A model generated the notes under the pieces. The model was not told where the DNA came from and did not search any database. It saw nothing but the letters and a program-made list of their open reading frames with translations. This document shows, piece by piece, positions 8,856 through 17,652 of a stretch of DNA of 64,000 bases. The position numbers were made by a program, and so were the translations under genes. Each line of letters begins with the position of its first letter. Position 1 is the first letter of the stretch. The DNA is from Geminocystis sp. NIES-3709 (GTDB lineage: Bacteria > Cyanobacteriota > Cyanobacteriia > Cyanobacteriales > Cyanobacteriaceae), in assembly GCF_001548115.1 (NCBI RefSeq), contig NZ_AP014821.1, forward strand, positions 3,041,262 to 3,105,261, written 5' to 3'.

Positions 8856-10097
8856 TTAGGAAGAAAATTTCATCGTTGTAGTAATGCGTTTCATAGCTTC
8901 TAGCACATTTTCTCTACTGTTAAAAGCACTAAGACGAAAATAACCCTCTCCTGCCGCACCAAAACCAGATCCGGGTGTACCTACAACATTGACGTTGTGT
9001 AATAATTTATCAAAGAAATCCCAACTAGATAAACCATCAGGGGTTTTTACCCACACATAGGGAGCATTAACCCCACCATAAACGGTTAATCCTGCTTTCG
9101 TCAATTCTTCTCGAATGATATTGGCATTTTCTAAGTAAAATTTGACTAATTGTGCAATTTGTGCTTGGCCTTCTTCCGAATAAACAGCTTCTGCACCTCT
9201 TTGTACAATGTAGGAAACTCCGTTAAATTTCGTTGATTGACGGCGATTCCAGAGTTTCCATAATTCTACTTCTGAACCATCACTGGCTTTTCCTGTTAAA
9301 TTTTTAGGTACCACTGTTAAAGCACAACGAGTTCCTGTAAATCCCGCATTTTTAGAGAAAGAGCGAAATTCGATCGCACAATCTTTAGCACCTTCAATTT
9401 CATAAATGGAGTGAGGTAAACTAGGATCAGTGATAAAGGCTTCATAGGCGGCATCAAACAAAATAATTGCTTCATGTTTTTTTGCATACTCTACCCAAGA
9501 CTGTAAATATTCTTTCGTGGCGATCGCACCTGTGGGATTGTTAGGAAAACAAAGATAGATTAAATCAACGGCTTGTGTGGGTATCTGGGCAATAAAATCA
9601 TTTTCTGCACTGATGGGAAGATAAACTAAACCCTCATACTCTCCCTTTTCATTAGCGTCTCCTGTATGTCCTGCCATAACGTTAGTATCCACATAAACGG
9701 GATAAACAGGGTCTGTTACTGCAATTTTATTGTTTTTGCCAAAAATGTCCAGTATATTACCTGTATCGCACTTAGAACCATCGGAGATAAAGATTTCATC
9801 GGCGGATATATCACAGCCACGACTCTGAAAATCATGTTGAGCAATTTTCTCTCTTAGCCAATTATAACCCTGTTCTGGCCCATATCCTTTAAAAGTATTT
9901 CGATCACCCATGTCTGCAATAGCTTTAACCATAGCATCTTGACAGGCTTGAGGTAAAGGTTCAGTAACATCACCAATACCTAAACGAATAATGTTCGCGT
10001 TAGGGTTTTCTTGGGCAAAAGTATTGACACGTCTTGCGATTTCTGGGAATAAATAACCAGCTTTTAATTTTAAGTAATTATCGTTAATTCTCGCCAT
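8856..10097 (-). CDS. dapL: LL-diaminopimelate aminotransferase
   Basis: A 413-residue class I/II PLP aminotransferase that converts tetrahydrodipicolinate to LL-diaminopimelate in one step, the route to lysine and peptidoglycan used by cyanobacteria, plants and Chlamydia. Family features: start [42 protein letters not shown] near 183-191, and the PLP-binding Lys at 249 in [13 protein letters not shown]. The length is standard. It is a single gene with convergent and remnant neighbours. Confidence 0.96.
   Translation of the reverse strand: MARINDNYLKLKAGYLFPEIARRVNTFAQENPNANIIRLGIGDVTEPLPQACQDAMVKAIADMGDRNTFKGYGPEQGYNWLREKIAQHDFQSRGCDISADEIFISDGSKCDTGNILDIFGKNNKIAVTDPVYPVYVDTNVMAGHTGDANEKGEYEGLVYLPISAENDFIAQIPTQAVDLIYLCFPNNPTGAIATKEYLQSWVEYAKKHEAIILFDAAYEAFITDPSLPHSIYEIEGAKDCAIEFRSFSKNAGFTGTRCALTVVPKNLTGKASDGSEVELWKLWNRRQSTKFNGVSYIVQRGAEAVYSEEGQAQIAQLVKFYLENANIIREELTKAGLTVYGGVNAPYVWVKTPDGLSSWDFFDKLLHNVNVVGTPGSGFGAAGEGYFRLSAFNSRENVLEAMKRITTTMKFSS
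9520..9527. repeat. HIP1 palindrome (GCGATCGC), representative copy
   Basis: The highly iterated palindrome of cyanobacteria. Other exact copies include 14636-14643, 33916-33923 and 34390-34397. The shorter core CGATCG occurs many times in coding and intergenic sequence. HIP1 is a marker of cyanobacterial chromosomes. Confidence 0.9.
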
Positions 10098-10151
10098 TAT
10101 GAATATATGTAAAGATTATCTATATTAGTTTATCATTATCTGAGATTTGGC

Positions 10152-10244
10152 GTTGCAGATGTCTTATTAAAAGATTTAGATGCTGGTACTTTATTAGAGG
10201 ATAAGGTTTATGATAGCGACGAACGGCAAATTAATAAACTTTAA
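10152..10244 (+). pseudogene. Remnant of a DDE transposase (IS5/IS4-like)
   Basis: A 30-codon open stretch ends in TAA and encodes LLEDKVYDSDERQ, which resembles the ADKAYDSD block around the second catalytic Asp of IS5/IS4-type transposases. No start, inverted repeat or remaining domain is present, so it is a decayed scrap. Assignment rests on one short motif. Confidence 0.35.
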
Positions 10245-10377
10245 AAAAGGCATAACTGCTGTAATACCTCCGAACAATAACAGAAAAGAGCAACGATAAT
10301 ATGATAAATACCTTATATCAACTACGGTAATTTTCCACTTGTCTTGTCTTTATCATTTTCTTGATGTCGAACTAAGG

Positions 10378-10475
10378 TTAATTCATGTTAACAGATTCAT
10401 ATTCAATATGTCTTCTTAAAACTTGTAAATTATCTTCATAAAAAAGTTGATTAGTTATAGCAATAAAAAATAAAA
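10378..10475 (-). pseudogene. N-terminal remnant of a DNA adenine methyltransferase
   Basis: The minus strand encodes LFYEDNLQVLRRHIEYESV and then runs into a stop. This matches the start of N4/N6 DNA methyltransferases of the type III/beta class, whose N-terminus reads roughly YGDNLxVLRxxIxxESVDLIYLDPPF. The DPPY-type catalytic motif that should follow is missing, so the gene is broken just after its first conserved block. This suggests a lost restriction-modification system. Confidence 0.4.
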
Positions 10476-10592
10476 TTATCTTTCGTTGTTTATTTTTATT
10501 TAATTTATAAAAATATTTTATTTGAATTTATGAGATTTTAATTATAAAGTGAAACTATTTTACTTAATTCTGAAAAATTGATTATCAGTTAA

Positions 10593-10727
10593 TTATTGTT
10601 CATCGTCTATTATTAATCCACTACCTTCACAGAAAACACAAGTTTCTTCTCTTTGAATTTCTCCAGTGCAATCTCTAATTTCAATGTACCCTTTTCCATC
10701 GCAATGGATGCAAGTTTGATTTTCCAT
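10593..10727 (-). CDS. 44-residue DnaJ-type zinc-finger protein
   Basis: A complete small frame from ATG at 10727 to TAA at 10593. It has two CxxCxGxG knuckles of the DnaJ central-domain type: CIHCDGKG at 6-13 and CVFCEGSG at 30-37. Two such knuckles are enough to bind one zinc ion. There is no J domain or membrane segment, so it is a stand-alone zinc ribbon. It is divergent from the kinase gene (82 bases). Function is unknown; assistance to folding or a metal-related role is only inference. Confidence 0.7.
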   Translation of the reverse strand: MENQTCIHCDGKGYIEIRDCTGEIQREETCVFCEGSGLIIDDEQ

Positions 10728-10809
10728 TATTAACTTTTTTATGTTATTTGATTCATCTATGCTAAATTCTATTATTATTTGATTAGTGGTAAAAAAAGTT
10801 TTTATATAA

Positions 10810-12636
10810 ATGAGTAATTGGAAAAAAGGATTAAAACTAAATAATGGTCAATACGTTATTGAGTCTATTTTATTAAGAAGTGGTACAGGATTTTATTATC
10901 GAGCAAAAGATACCAGTAATTCACAATTAGTAACAATAAAAGCTACTAATATATTCTGGTCATCCCATGAAGATAAAAAGAATTTTGAAGAAAAGTTAAT
11001 TAAACAGGCACAATTAATCGCTAATAAATGTTCTAGTCCTAATATTATCAAACTTTATCCTGAAGTTTTCCTCGAAAATAATCGTGCTTACATGATAATG
11101 GATTATCTTGAGGGAATGGATTTGGCTACTTATGTCGATCGAAAAGGTAAATTGTCCACTGATTCTGCATTAAAATTAATTACTAAAATTGGATCTGCTT
11201 TAAACATCCTTCATCAAAATAGGTGTATTCATCAAGACATTAAGCCACAAAATATCATCATTGATCAGAATACAGAAGAGCCAATACTAACAGATTACGG
11301 ATTAGCCGTCAAATTATTTGCTTTAGCACCAAGAAAAACCCAAAATATGGACTCTTTTAGTCCACCAGAACAGTCTGCTAATAATAACACTAAACCAGCT
11401 ACAGATATTTATTCTTTATCTGCTATACTTTATGTTTTAGTAACAGGACAATTACCTACTCCTGCAAATTTCAGAAGTTATAGAGATTTAATTCCACCCC
11501 AACAATATAACCCAGAATTGAGCGATCGATTTAATCAAGCTATCATTCAGGGAATGGAATTAGACATAGAAAAACGCCCTCAAAATTTAAGAGATTGGTT
11601 TCAACTATTTAAGGAAAATCAACCCGATAATTCACCGAATATTCCGAATAAAACCCTCACCGCAGAAATGAGGGAAAAAATACTTTCCGCAGTGGTAGAT
11701 AATGACGAAACCATTGTACAAAAAATATCTCCTATTAATGCACCACCCACCATTATTAAACCTAAAACTAACTATCCGAATATCGAAACCTTTGAGTTTG
11801 AGACAATTTCGATCGAACCAGAGAAAAAATTATTTGGTTTAATGTCAAGTCTTAAGAAAAATACTATCACCAAAAACGGACAATTTTTTGTGGAATATCT
11901 GGGAGAAGGAGTTAACCTTGATATGGTATTCATTCCGTCAGGATCATTTATGATGGGATCAAATAATAACGAAGTTGGTAGAGATAAAGATGAAAACCCT
12001 GTACATTTAGTTAATCTAAATTCTTTTTATATCAGTAAATATCCCATTACCCAATTACAATGGCGTACAATATCATCATTCCCCAAAGCAGGCCGCCCCG
12101 TCAAGAATAATCCTTCAGCTTTTAAAGGGGATAACTTACCAGTAGAAAAAGTATCATGGTTAGACGCTCAAGAATTTTGTAAACGCCTAACTAAATATAC
12201 GAATAGAAACTATAGATTACCAACAGAATCAGAATGGGAATATGCTTGTCGTGGTAACACTAAGTCAGCATTTTTCTTTGGAGATACTATTGCCCCTGAC
12301 ATTGTCAACTATGATGGAAGAAATGATCATAAAAAAGGAAAATTCGACAAAAAAACAACCCCTGTAGATAGTTTTTATCCTAACCCCTTCGGTTTATACG
12401 ATGTTCATGGTAATGTCTGGGAATGGTGCGAAGATCACTATACTAATAATTATGTCCATACACCGAAAGATGGTTCAGCCTATAATGCAACTATGAGTAA
12501 TCAACCGAGGGTTGTTAGAGGGGGTTCGTGGTCTTTATCTTCGCAATATTGTCGTAGTGCAAAAAGAAGTAGTTATGCCGCCGATTCCAATTACAATTTT
12601 ATCGGTTTTAGGGTTGTGTGTGTGATTGATAATTAG
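10810..12636 (+). CDS. Ser/Thr protein kinase fused to a formylglycine-generating-enzyme-like domain
   Basis: A 608-residue predicted cytoplasmic protein. The kinase domain (about 10-275) has VTIK with Lys 44, HQDIKPQN at 141-148 (catalytic Asp 143) and DYG at 162-164 in place of DFG. A linker follows. The C-terminal SUMF1/FGE-sulfatase fold (about 375-605) has MVFIPSGSFMMGS, RLPTESEWEYACRG, GNVWEWC and RVVRGGSW. The ATP-binding Gly loop is weak (LLRSGTGFYY), but Lys and Asp remain, so activity is plausible. Such fusions occur in cyanobacteria. The FGE-like part may be a recognition module rather than an oxidase. The IS630 element begins about 40 bases downstream. Confidence 0.92.
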   Translation: MSNWKKGLKLNNGQYVIESILLRSGTGFYYRAKDTSNSQLVTIKATNIFWSSHEDKKNFEEKLIKQAQLIANKCSSPNIIKLYPEVFLENNRAYMIMDYLEGMDLATYVDRKGKLSTDSALKLITKIGSALNILHQNRCIHQDIKPQNIIIDQNTEEPILTDYGLAVKLFALAPRKTQNMDSFSPPEQSANNNTKPATDIYSLSAILYVLVTGQLPTPANFRSYRDLIPPQQYNPELSDRFNQAIIQGMELDIEKRPQNLRDWFQLFKENQPDNSPNIPNKTLTAEMREKILSAVVDNDETIVQKISPINAPPTIIKPKTNYPNIETFEFETISIEPEKKLFGLMSSLKKNTITKNGQFFVEYLGEGVNLDMVFIPSGSFMMGSNNNEVGRDKDENPVHLVNLNSFYISKYPITQLQWRTISSFPKAGRPVKNNPSAFKGDNLPVEKVSWLDAQEFCKRLTKYTNRNYRLPTESEWEYACRGNTKSAFFFGDTIAPDIVNYDGRNDHKKGKFDKKTTPVDSFYPNPFGLYDVHGNVWEWCEDHYTNNYVHTPKDGSAYNATMSNQPRVVRGGSWSLSSQYCRSAKRSSYAADSNYNFIGFRVVCVIDN

Positions 12637-12741
12637 GGATTGGGAGTTGAGAGTTAAAGTAAAGTATTAAATTGAATAAGCTAAGACGCATTGATTTGGT
12701 ATATAATTTAAGTCAGAAAAGATAAAACTTAGGTGTGATTT

Positions 12742-13899
12742 ATGCCTTCTAAAAATTTTTTGTCAGAGGAAGAAAGAAAGTATCTACAAGATGCTTTAAA
12801 AATAGAAAAGAGATCGGAAGTCAGGGAAAGAATTTTAATATTTTTATTAGAGAATGATGGTAAAAATTATCAAGAAATAGCAGTTTTTTTGGGTTGTTCC
12901 CCCAAAACGGTGGCTTACTGGGCAGTTCATGGTAATCCTAATAATGTAGATTCATTGCAAGATAAAAGAAGAAAAGGAAACCAAACAAAAGCAACGGATA
13001 AATATATTGAAAGATTATTAGAAGTAGTTGATAAAAATCCTGAAGATTTTGGATATGATTTTGGTCGATGGACGGGGCAAAGATTATCAGAACATTTGGA
13101 AAAAGAAACAGGAATTAAATTAAGCAAATCACAAGTAGTGAGGATATTAAAAAGAAAAAAGTATAGTTATATTTGGGGAAAATATAGTTTAGAAGACAAA
13201 CAAAATCAAGAACAAAGAAAAGCATTTAAAGAAAAATTAGAACATTACATAGAAATAGGTAAAGAGAATCCTGAGTTAGTTCAAGTATGGTTTTGGGATG
13301 GGGCGTTTAAAGTGGCGAACTAAATTCGCCACACAGCCCCTCATGAATGTGGTTTTAGTTTAAGGGTGATAAGAAGAAAAACATGGACGAAAAAAGGAAA
13401 AAGAAAAAAGGTGAAGGGAGAAAGAAGAAGAGGAAGAGTAAATATCATGGGAGGAATAAGATATTCGGATAAAAAAAGAAGATGTTTTGTAATAAAAAAA
13501 GGTGATTCAGAAACGTTTTGTGAACAATTAAAAAAGTTATGGGAAGAAATAAAAAATGAATGGGTAAGTAAGGGAAATGATGAAAAAGATTTTAAAGAAT
13601 GTGGTCCGAAAATAATCATAATATTAGACAACGCAAGTTTCCATAAAAAAAAGGAAATAGTAGAAAAAATAGAAAAAAATCTACCGAATATAAGACTAGA
13701 ATATTTACCGGTATATAGTCCAGATTATAACTTAATAGAATTAGTGTGGCATTCGGCAAAGGAATATATAGCTTATAGAAACTTTGAAAATAAAGAACAG
13801 CTAGAAAAAACAGTAAATTACTTATTAAATGAAGGAAGTTTAGTAATTAATTGGAGTAAAAAATTTAAGAATAAGGGTGAATTAATCAATGTAAGTTAA
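12742..13899 (+). pseudogene. IS630-family transposase interrupted by a 45-bp insert
   Basis: Two open stretches (12742-13323 and 13366-13899) are in the same frame. The first has the helix-turn-helix domains (EIAVFLGCSPKTVAYW) and ends just after WFWD, the first catalytic Asp (186). The second resumes CGFSLRVIRRKTW and carries LDNASFHKK and YSPDYNLIELVWH, the later D and E blocks. Between them is a 45-base insert with an in-frame TAA at 13321-13323. Removing it restores DECGFSL and a 370-residue transposase. Spacing of AGGTG before ATG 12742 supports that start. Confidence 0.9.
13301..13345 (+). repeat. 45-bp palindromic insert inside the transposase gene
   Basis: The insert contains a hairpin with perfect 8-base arms gtggcgaa (13312-13319) and ttcgccac (13325-13332) around ctaaa, and outer arms ggggc/gcccc. 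ATG occurs on both sides (13298-13300 and 13343-13345), a possible 3-base duplication. It is much richer in GC than its host gene. The length is a multiple of three, so only its internal TAA breaks the frame. It looks like a tiny mobile palindrome. Confidence 0.7.
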
Positions 13900-14016
13900 A
13901 TGCGTCTTAGCTTACCTTTTATTTGTACAAATTTTTTGTGAGTAACGCCCCTTGTCTCTTGTTAATTGAATTAAAGTTTCTGACATCAAACTCAGGTAAA
14001 ATCCCATTTCCAATTC

Positions 14017-14724
14017 CTATACTTTATCTTTCAGATTCAAAACTCTAATTTCTGGACATTGATTATTAAAACAAAGCCAATGACAGGCGAATAAATTAGG
14101 TTGTTGTACGTTAATCGATGCTATAGCAGGAGTGGCAGGAAAGGGCCATAATCGATCGAAAATAATATCTTGTTCTAACATCTTAAACTGTAATAAGTAA
14201 ACAGAAGGTATCGCCTGAATCGACTTTAACAATTCACCACCAAGTTTTTGTAATGGAGAGTATAGTTGAGATGGGTAATCATAAGGCTGTTGATAGGAGT
14301 TAGGAATAACACCCTCTCCGATAATTTCTCCATAAATAAATTTTTCCCCGCTAAAAATAATCGGCAACCATAAATCACCTAACCATAAATTATCTTTACT
14401 GGTTTTATAACCAAAATGTTGTTGAACCCACTTTCTTCTTTTTTCTAAATCTCTACAAGCAAAATAGATATGTTGTGCTGGAAAATTAAACCACTCAGGC
14501 AATTTAATCGTTAAAGGAAAATAAATAATATCTTCATCTTGTTGTGATATGTTTAGAGATCTTGACCACAAATCCGCCGCACTGATTATTTTTACTTCAT
14601 GAAACTTATTATCTTTCATTATACTATTTTTAAGTGCGATCGCCATTATTTCTGCTACAGGTGCAGTAGAACAAATTTTTCCACCATCGACTTGGGCATT
14701 CACAATAATAATAACTTTTGACAT
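14017..14724 (-). CDS. Unrecognised protein, 235 residues
   Basis: I do not recognise the family. The frame is well formed and starts MSKVIIIVNAQVDGGKICS, a short beta strand then a Gly-containing turn. Residues 85-110 are Trp/Arg-rich (ACRDLEKRRKWVQQHFGY). There is no signal peptide or membrane helix, so it is probably cytoplasmic. Cys residues at 18, 89, 218 and 228 are scattered and form no known motif. It is a single gene downstream of the IS630 element, in convergent orientation to it. A conserved cyanobacterial hypothetical protein is the likely description. Confidence 0.7.
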   Translation of the reverse strand: MSKVIIIVNAQVDGGKICSTAPVAEIMAIALKNSIMKDNKFHEVKIISAADLWSRSLNISQQDEDIIYFPLTIKLPEWFNFPAQHIYFACRDLEKRRKWVQQHFGYKTSKDNLWLGDLWLPIIFSGEKFIYGEIIGEGVIPNSYQQPYDYPSQLYSPLQKLGGELLKSIQAIPSVYLLQFKMLEQDIIFDRLWPFPATPAIASINVQQPNLFACHWLCFNNQCPEIRVLNLKDKV

Positions 14725-15056
14725 TCTCTGACTGGTGAAGTTATAAATTCTATTATCTCAGTTTTAGTGATTTATTGATATTGATTTATCTAATATGTAT
14801 TGAAAAAGACTATTCCTGACAGTTTTGAATCAATTATGATTACTGTTTCCTATTCCCTCTCTTTACCGATGATTTTAGATCGAACTCAGGTAGTTTGTAA
14901 AGGATGAGAAAAAAATTCATTGGTTTATGTGCGGCAAAATAATATACAAGTTAGCCTAAGATTGAAAAGAAAGTTTACAACTTTTAATTATTTCTAAATT
15001 TAGAGAAATCTAGTATTTAGAATTATTATCTTAATACATTGTCGTCAAAAAAAATC

Positions 15057-15539
15057 ATGAAAGAAACGATTAGAGAATTTTTACAACCCATAGCTGATAT
15101 ATTTTCTAGTTTTAATACTCCTGAATCGATCGTACATTGGGGACACCCTTTTTTTATGGGAATTGTTATTTTTGCCATGGGTAGTGCTGTTGGTATTACT
15201 GGTTGGCGTAGTAGGATTTCCGAAGATCAAGAATTAAAACAAACAAATAAAGGAAATCATCGTAAGATAGCTCCTTGGTTATTTCTATTTATTACTATGG
15301 GCTATAGTGGTGGAGTATTGTCGTTGATTATGCAAGGACAACCTATTTTTGAAAGTCCTCATTTTTGGACTGGTTCAACAGTTATCGGTTTATTAGGCTT
15401 AAATGGTTTAATCTCGATAACGGGTTTTGGTGGCAATAAAGAAGGTTTACGCACTGCTCATGCTTATCTCGGTAGTATTGCCTTAGTAATTATGTTTGTC
15501 CATGCACTTCTTGGCTTAAAGTTAGGACTGTCTATATAA
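15057..15539 (+). CDS. DUF4079 family membrane protein
   Basis: A 160-residue membrane protein of the cyanobacterial/plastid-lineage DUF4079 type. The signature HWGHPFFMGIVIFAMGSAVGITGWRS is interrupted here to stay short: HWGHPFF near 28-34 leads the first helix, and WLFLFITMGYSGG, a third helix and HAYLGSIALVIMFVHALLG complete four membrane segments. Conserved His residues at the helix ends resemble cytochrome b561-like haem ligands (inference). I chose ATG 15057; a TTG 18 bases upstream is in frame but less likely. No ribosome site decides between them. Confidence 0.85.
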   Translation: MKETIREFLQPIADIFSSFNTPESIVHWGHPFFMGIVIFAMGSAVGITGWRSRISEDQELKQTNKGNHRKIAPWLFLFITMGYSGGVLSLIMQGQPIFESPHFWTGSTVIGLLGLNGLISITGFGGNKEGLRTAHAYLGSIALVIMFVHALLGLKLGLSI

Positions 15540-16058
15540 CCTCAGTTCGACAGAAGAAAAATGATGAAGACGAGACAAGTGAACAAGTGGAATGGGAAAA
15601 AATTCTCAATATTTGTATATTTTTGAGAGAATTTTATTCATTCACAAGAAATACAATCTACCTGTCTGCCTGTCAACGAGAGTCAATCATTACCTATTCT
15701 TATATCTAACTCAGGTTATACTCACATCTTGCACCAATACATAAAAACTAAATAAAAGGTGGCAGGTAGTCGGTGTCAGGTTTAATGATTTTTGACTATT
15801 TTGAGGGTTGAGGCAACAATTAAGAGTTTTTTTGCAGAATAGCTTAAAGTTAATTGTTTTTTCTTAACCTAAAACCTGCAACCTGAAACCGAAAACCTAA
15901 AAGCCGAGATGTTTTTCACTATGAGTGCAAGATCTCAGTTATATAAGTAATATTTTGATAAAGGCTTATAAGTAGGTTGGGTAAAACAAAATACAACCAG
16001 ATAAATAAAAAAATTAGCAAATTAGGGTTTTTCAAACTTAACCCAACCTACCACAAAA
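15540..16058. other. Intergenic region with paired repeats
   Basis: A 519-base gap between convergent genes. It contains atcttgcac (15727-15735) and its complement gtgcaagat (about 15924-15932). Opposite-sense phrases lie in between: caggtagtcggtgtcaggt on the left and cctgcaacctgaaacc on the right. The GTAGGTTGGGT hairpin follows on the right side. No gene is seen. The layout suggests a decayed miniature element. Confidence 0.4.
15972..16051. repeat. GTAGGTTGGGT inverted repeat
   Basis: Perfect 11-base arms gtaggttgggt (15972-15982) and acccaacctac (16041-16051) enclose a 58-base AT-rich loop, just after the stop codon of the TPR gene. The GTAGGTTGGGT phrase is a familiar intergenic repeat of cyanobacterial genomes. 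A related phrase, caacccaacttacc, occurs near 57727-57740 after a STAS gene. Confidence 0.6.
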
Positions 16059-17210
16059 TTAGGTGTTTATTCTGGTTAAAGCGTTACGAGATAGAGTATG
16101 ATTAGGATCGATCGAGAGACATTTTTGGTAACAGACGATCGCATCAGAAGTCAAGTTCAATTTTTCTGAGGCTAAACCCTTATGATACCAAGCAGACAAG
16201 AAATTAGGTTGAACACCTAAAACTCGATCCCAACTGATAATTGCTTCTTGCCATTTACCAAGACTATATAAAGCGTTACCCCGATTATTCCACGAGTAAT
16301 AGTCGTTTACGTTGATAGCGATGGCTTGATCAAAACTATGAATTGCTTCTTCAAAACGATTCAAGTAAGCTAACGCACTTCCCCGATTATGCCATGCTTG
16401 AGTAAATTTACGATCGACACTCAACACTTGATCCCAAAATGCGATCGCTTCTTCTAAATCCCCTGTTTCGGCTTTCTCTAATCCTAAATTGAATAAATCG
16501 TTAATAGTTTCGGGAGAGGGGGATTCTTTGAAGGGTATAGATTCTAACTCCGTTTCTTGGACAATTTTTTCCATAATCATACCCGGATCAACCGTATTTA
16601 TACCTAATTCCTTCGCTGTATTTTCCGCAAATTCGGGGTTATTTTGTAGTAAAGAAAGCACATCCCCCAAAGAACTGGCAGATTCCGTCAATTCAAGATC
16701 CTTATCCGGATCATTTTCTGTATCTTGATTTAAGCGCGATCGTAAGGACTCGACGATCGGATTATTTTGTCGGCGGTTTAATAATTCCGTACCAATTTCA
16801 TAGGCTAAATCTCCCACAGGACGCAAAAAAGGCAAAGAAGCGGTGACTTCTCCTAAGATAATCATTCTAGCGGCAAAATGATAATGAGGTGCAGGGGAAG
16901 CCATTAACTGATTGCGATAGCGTTGTAACCAATCTAACCAAATTTCGACCGTAATTCGTGGGGTTAATTTTTCAAAAAATTGCTCAATCCGATTTTCTTG
17001 CCATCCATTAGCGACTCCTTGCAAAAGTTGATGAAAGAGGAATTCCAGATCACTGTCTTTGACAGATCCTAGCGATTTGTGGGATGATGTCTTTGTGTTA
17101 CTTCCATTACCCTCGTTATCATGGTGATTTTCGTCTTCATCATTAAGGGGATCATAGGCTTGAATAGTAGCAGGAATTTGTTTAAGCCATTGTTTTAGTT
17201 TCTTGATCAT
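16059..17210 (-). CDS. TPR-repeat protein
   Basis: A 383-residue protein. An acidic, Asn/His-rich segment near 20-45 and a helical domain of unknown type (about 48-175) come first. Four tetratricopeptide repeats of 34 residues (about 240-380) follow, with units such as AWHNRGSALAYLNRFEEAI, SWNNRGNALYSLGKWQEAI and AWYHKGLASEKLNLTSDAI. TPRs bind partner proteins. There is no signal peptide, so it is probably a cytoplasmic scaffold. The start at 17210 gives a basic N-terminus MIKKLKQWLKQ. It is divergent from dnaX across a 440-base gap. Confidence 0.85.
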   Translation of the reverse strand: MIKKLKQWLKQIPATIQAYDPLNDEDENHHDNEGNGSNTKTSSHKSLGSVKDSDLEFLFHQLLQGVANGWQENRIEQFFEKLTPRITVEIWLDWLQRYRNQLMASPAPHYHFAARMIILGEVTASLPFLRPVGDLAYEIGTELLNRRQNNPIVESLRSRLNQDTENDPDKDLELTESASSLGDVLSLLQNNPEFAENTAKELGINTVDPGMIMEKIVQETELESIPFKESPSPETINDLFNLGLEKAETGDLEEAIAFWDQVLSVDRKFTQAWHNRGSALAYLNRFEEAIHSFDQAIAINVNDYYSWNNRGNALYSLGKWQEAIISWDRVLGVQPNFLSAWYHKGLASEKLNLTSDAIVCYQKCLSIDPNHTLSRNALTRINT

Positions 17211-17652
17211 TACTTTTGCGCATTAAAAGCTATTCCTAAATATATATTGTCAATTAAAATATTGTAAAAATTAATTTAAACTGTCATAACTGACTTAATC
17301 TTATCCTCAACTATCAATAGTGAATCAAAGATTTATTAATCAAACCTCAGTTCGACACAAAATTTATGGGTAAGGTTCAACAATGCACAATGAACAATGT
17401 ACAATTGGCAAAAACCCCCGAACCTAGAACTTGTGCGGATTGAATTGTCAAAGGTCAAAAAGCAGAAGGAAAATATATAATATGTAAGGGTTTCAGAATT
17501 TATCAATGTCTTAACTATATCGTTTATTGCTATAAAACCTCTCACCTTGTCTATTCCATTAACCATAACATCCTAAAAATTGAAGTAGTGTCTATTTGGT
17601 GACACTATGAATAAATCTTAGCAAACATCAATTTTCAATTCTCAATTAAATC
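17211..17652. other. Intergenic region between the TPR gene and dnaX
   Basis: A 442-base AT-rich region holding short runs of the type acaatgcacaatgaacaatgtacaa (17381-17405, given here only as a phrase), i.e. imperfect 7-8-base tandem units. Promoters for the two divergent genes must lie here, but no clear -35/-10 pair stands out. I see no gene. Confidence 0.35.

Larger units (their letters stand above)
10098..10592. other. Intergenic region with gene remnants
   Basis: About 500 bases between dapL and a small zinc-finger gene. It carries two recognisable but broken protein fragments, a DDE transposase tail and a DNA methyltransferase N-terminus, listed separately. The rest is AT-rich with no gene that I can support. 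Confidence 0.45.
12677..13914 (+). mobile_element. IS630-family insertion sequence, complete ends, disrupted transposase
   Basis: The element is about 1.24 kb. Perfect 16-base terminal inverted repeats, taagctaagacgcatt (12677-12692) and its complement at 13899-13914, bound a DDE transposase gene. Both ends begin with TA, as expected for IS630 elements, which duplicate a TA target. It sits between the kinase-FGE gene and an unrecognised minus-strand gene. Confidence 0.9.

Noticed and set aside
15039-15056. TTG start for the DUF4079 gene
   Set aside because: It adds only six residues outside the conserved region, and an ATG follows in frame.
17336-17566. 76-codon minus-strand frame upstream of dnaX
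   Set aside because: It lies in repeat-rich intergenic sequence, shows no known motif and has the composition of random AT-rich DNA.
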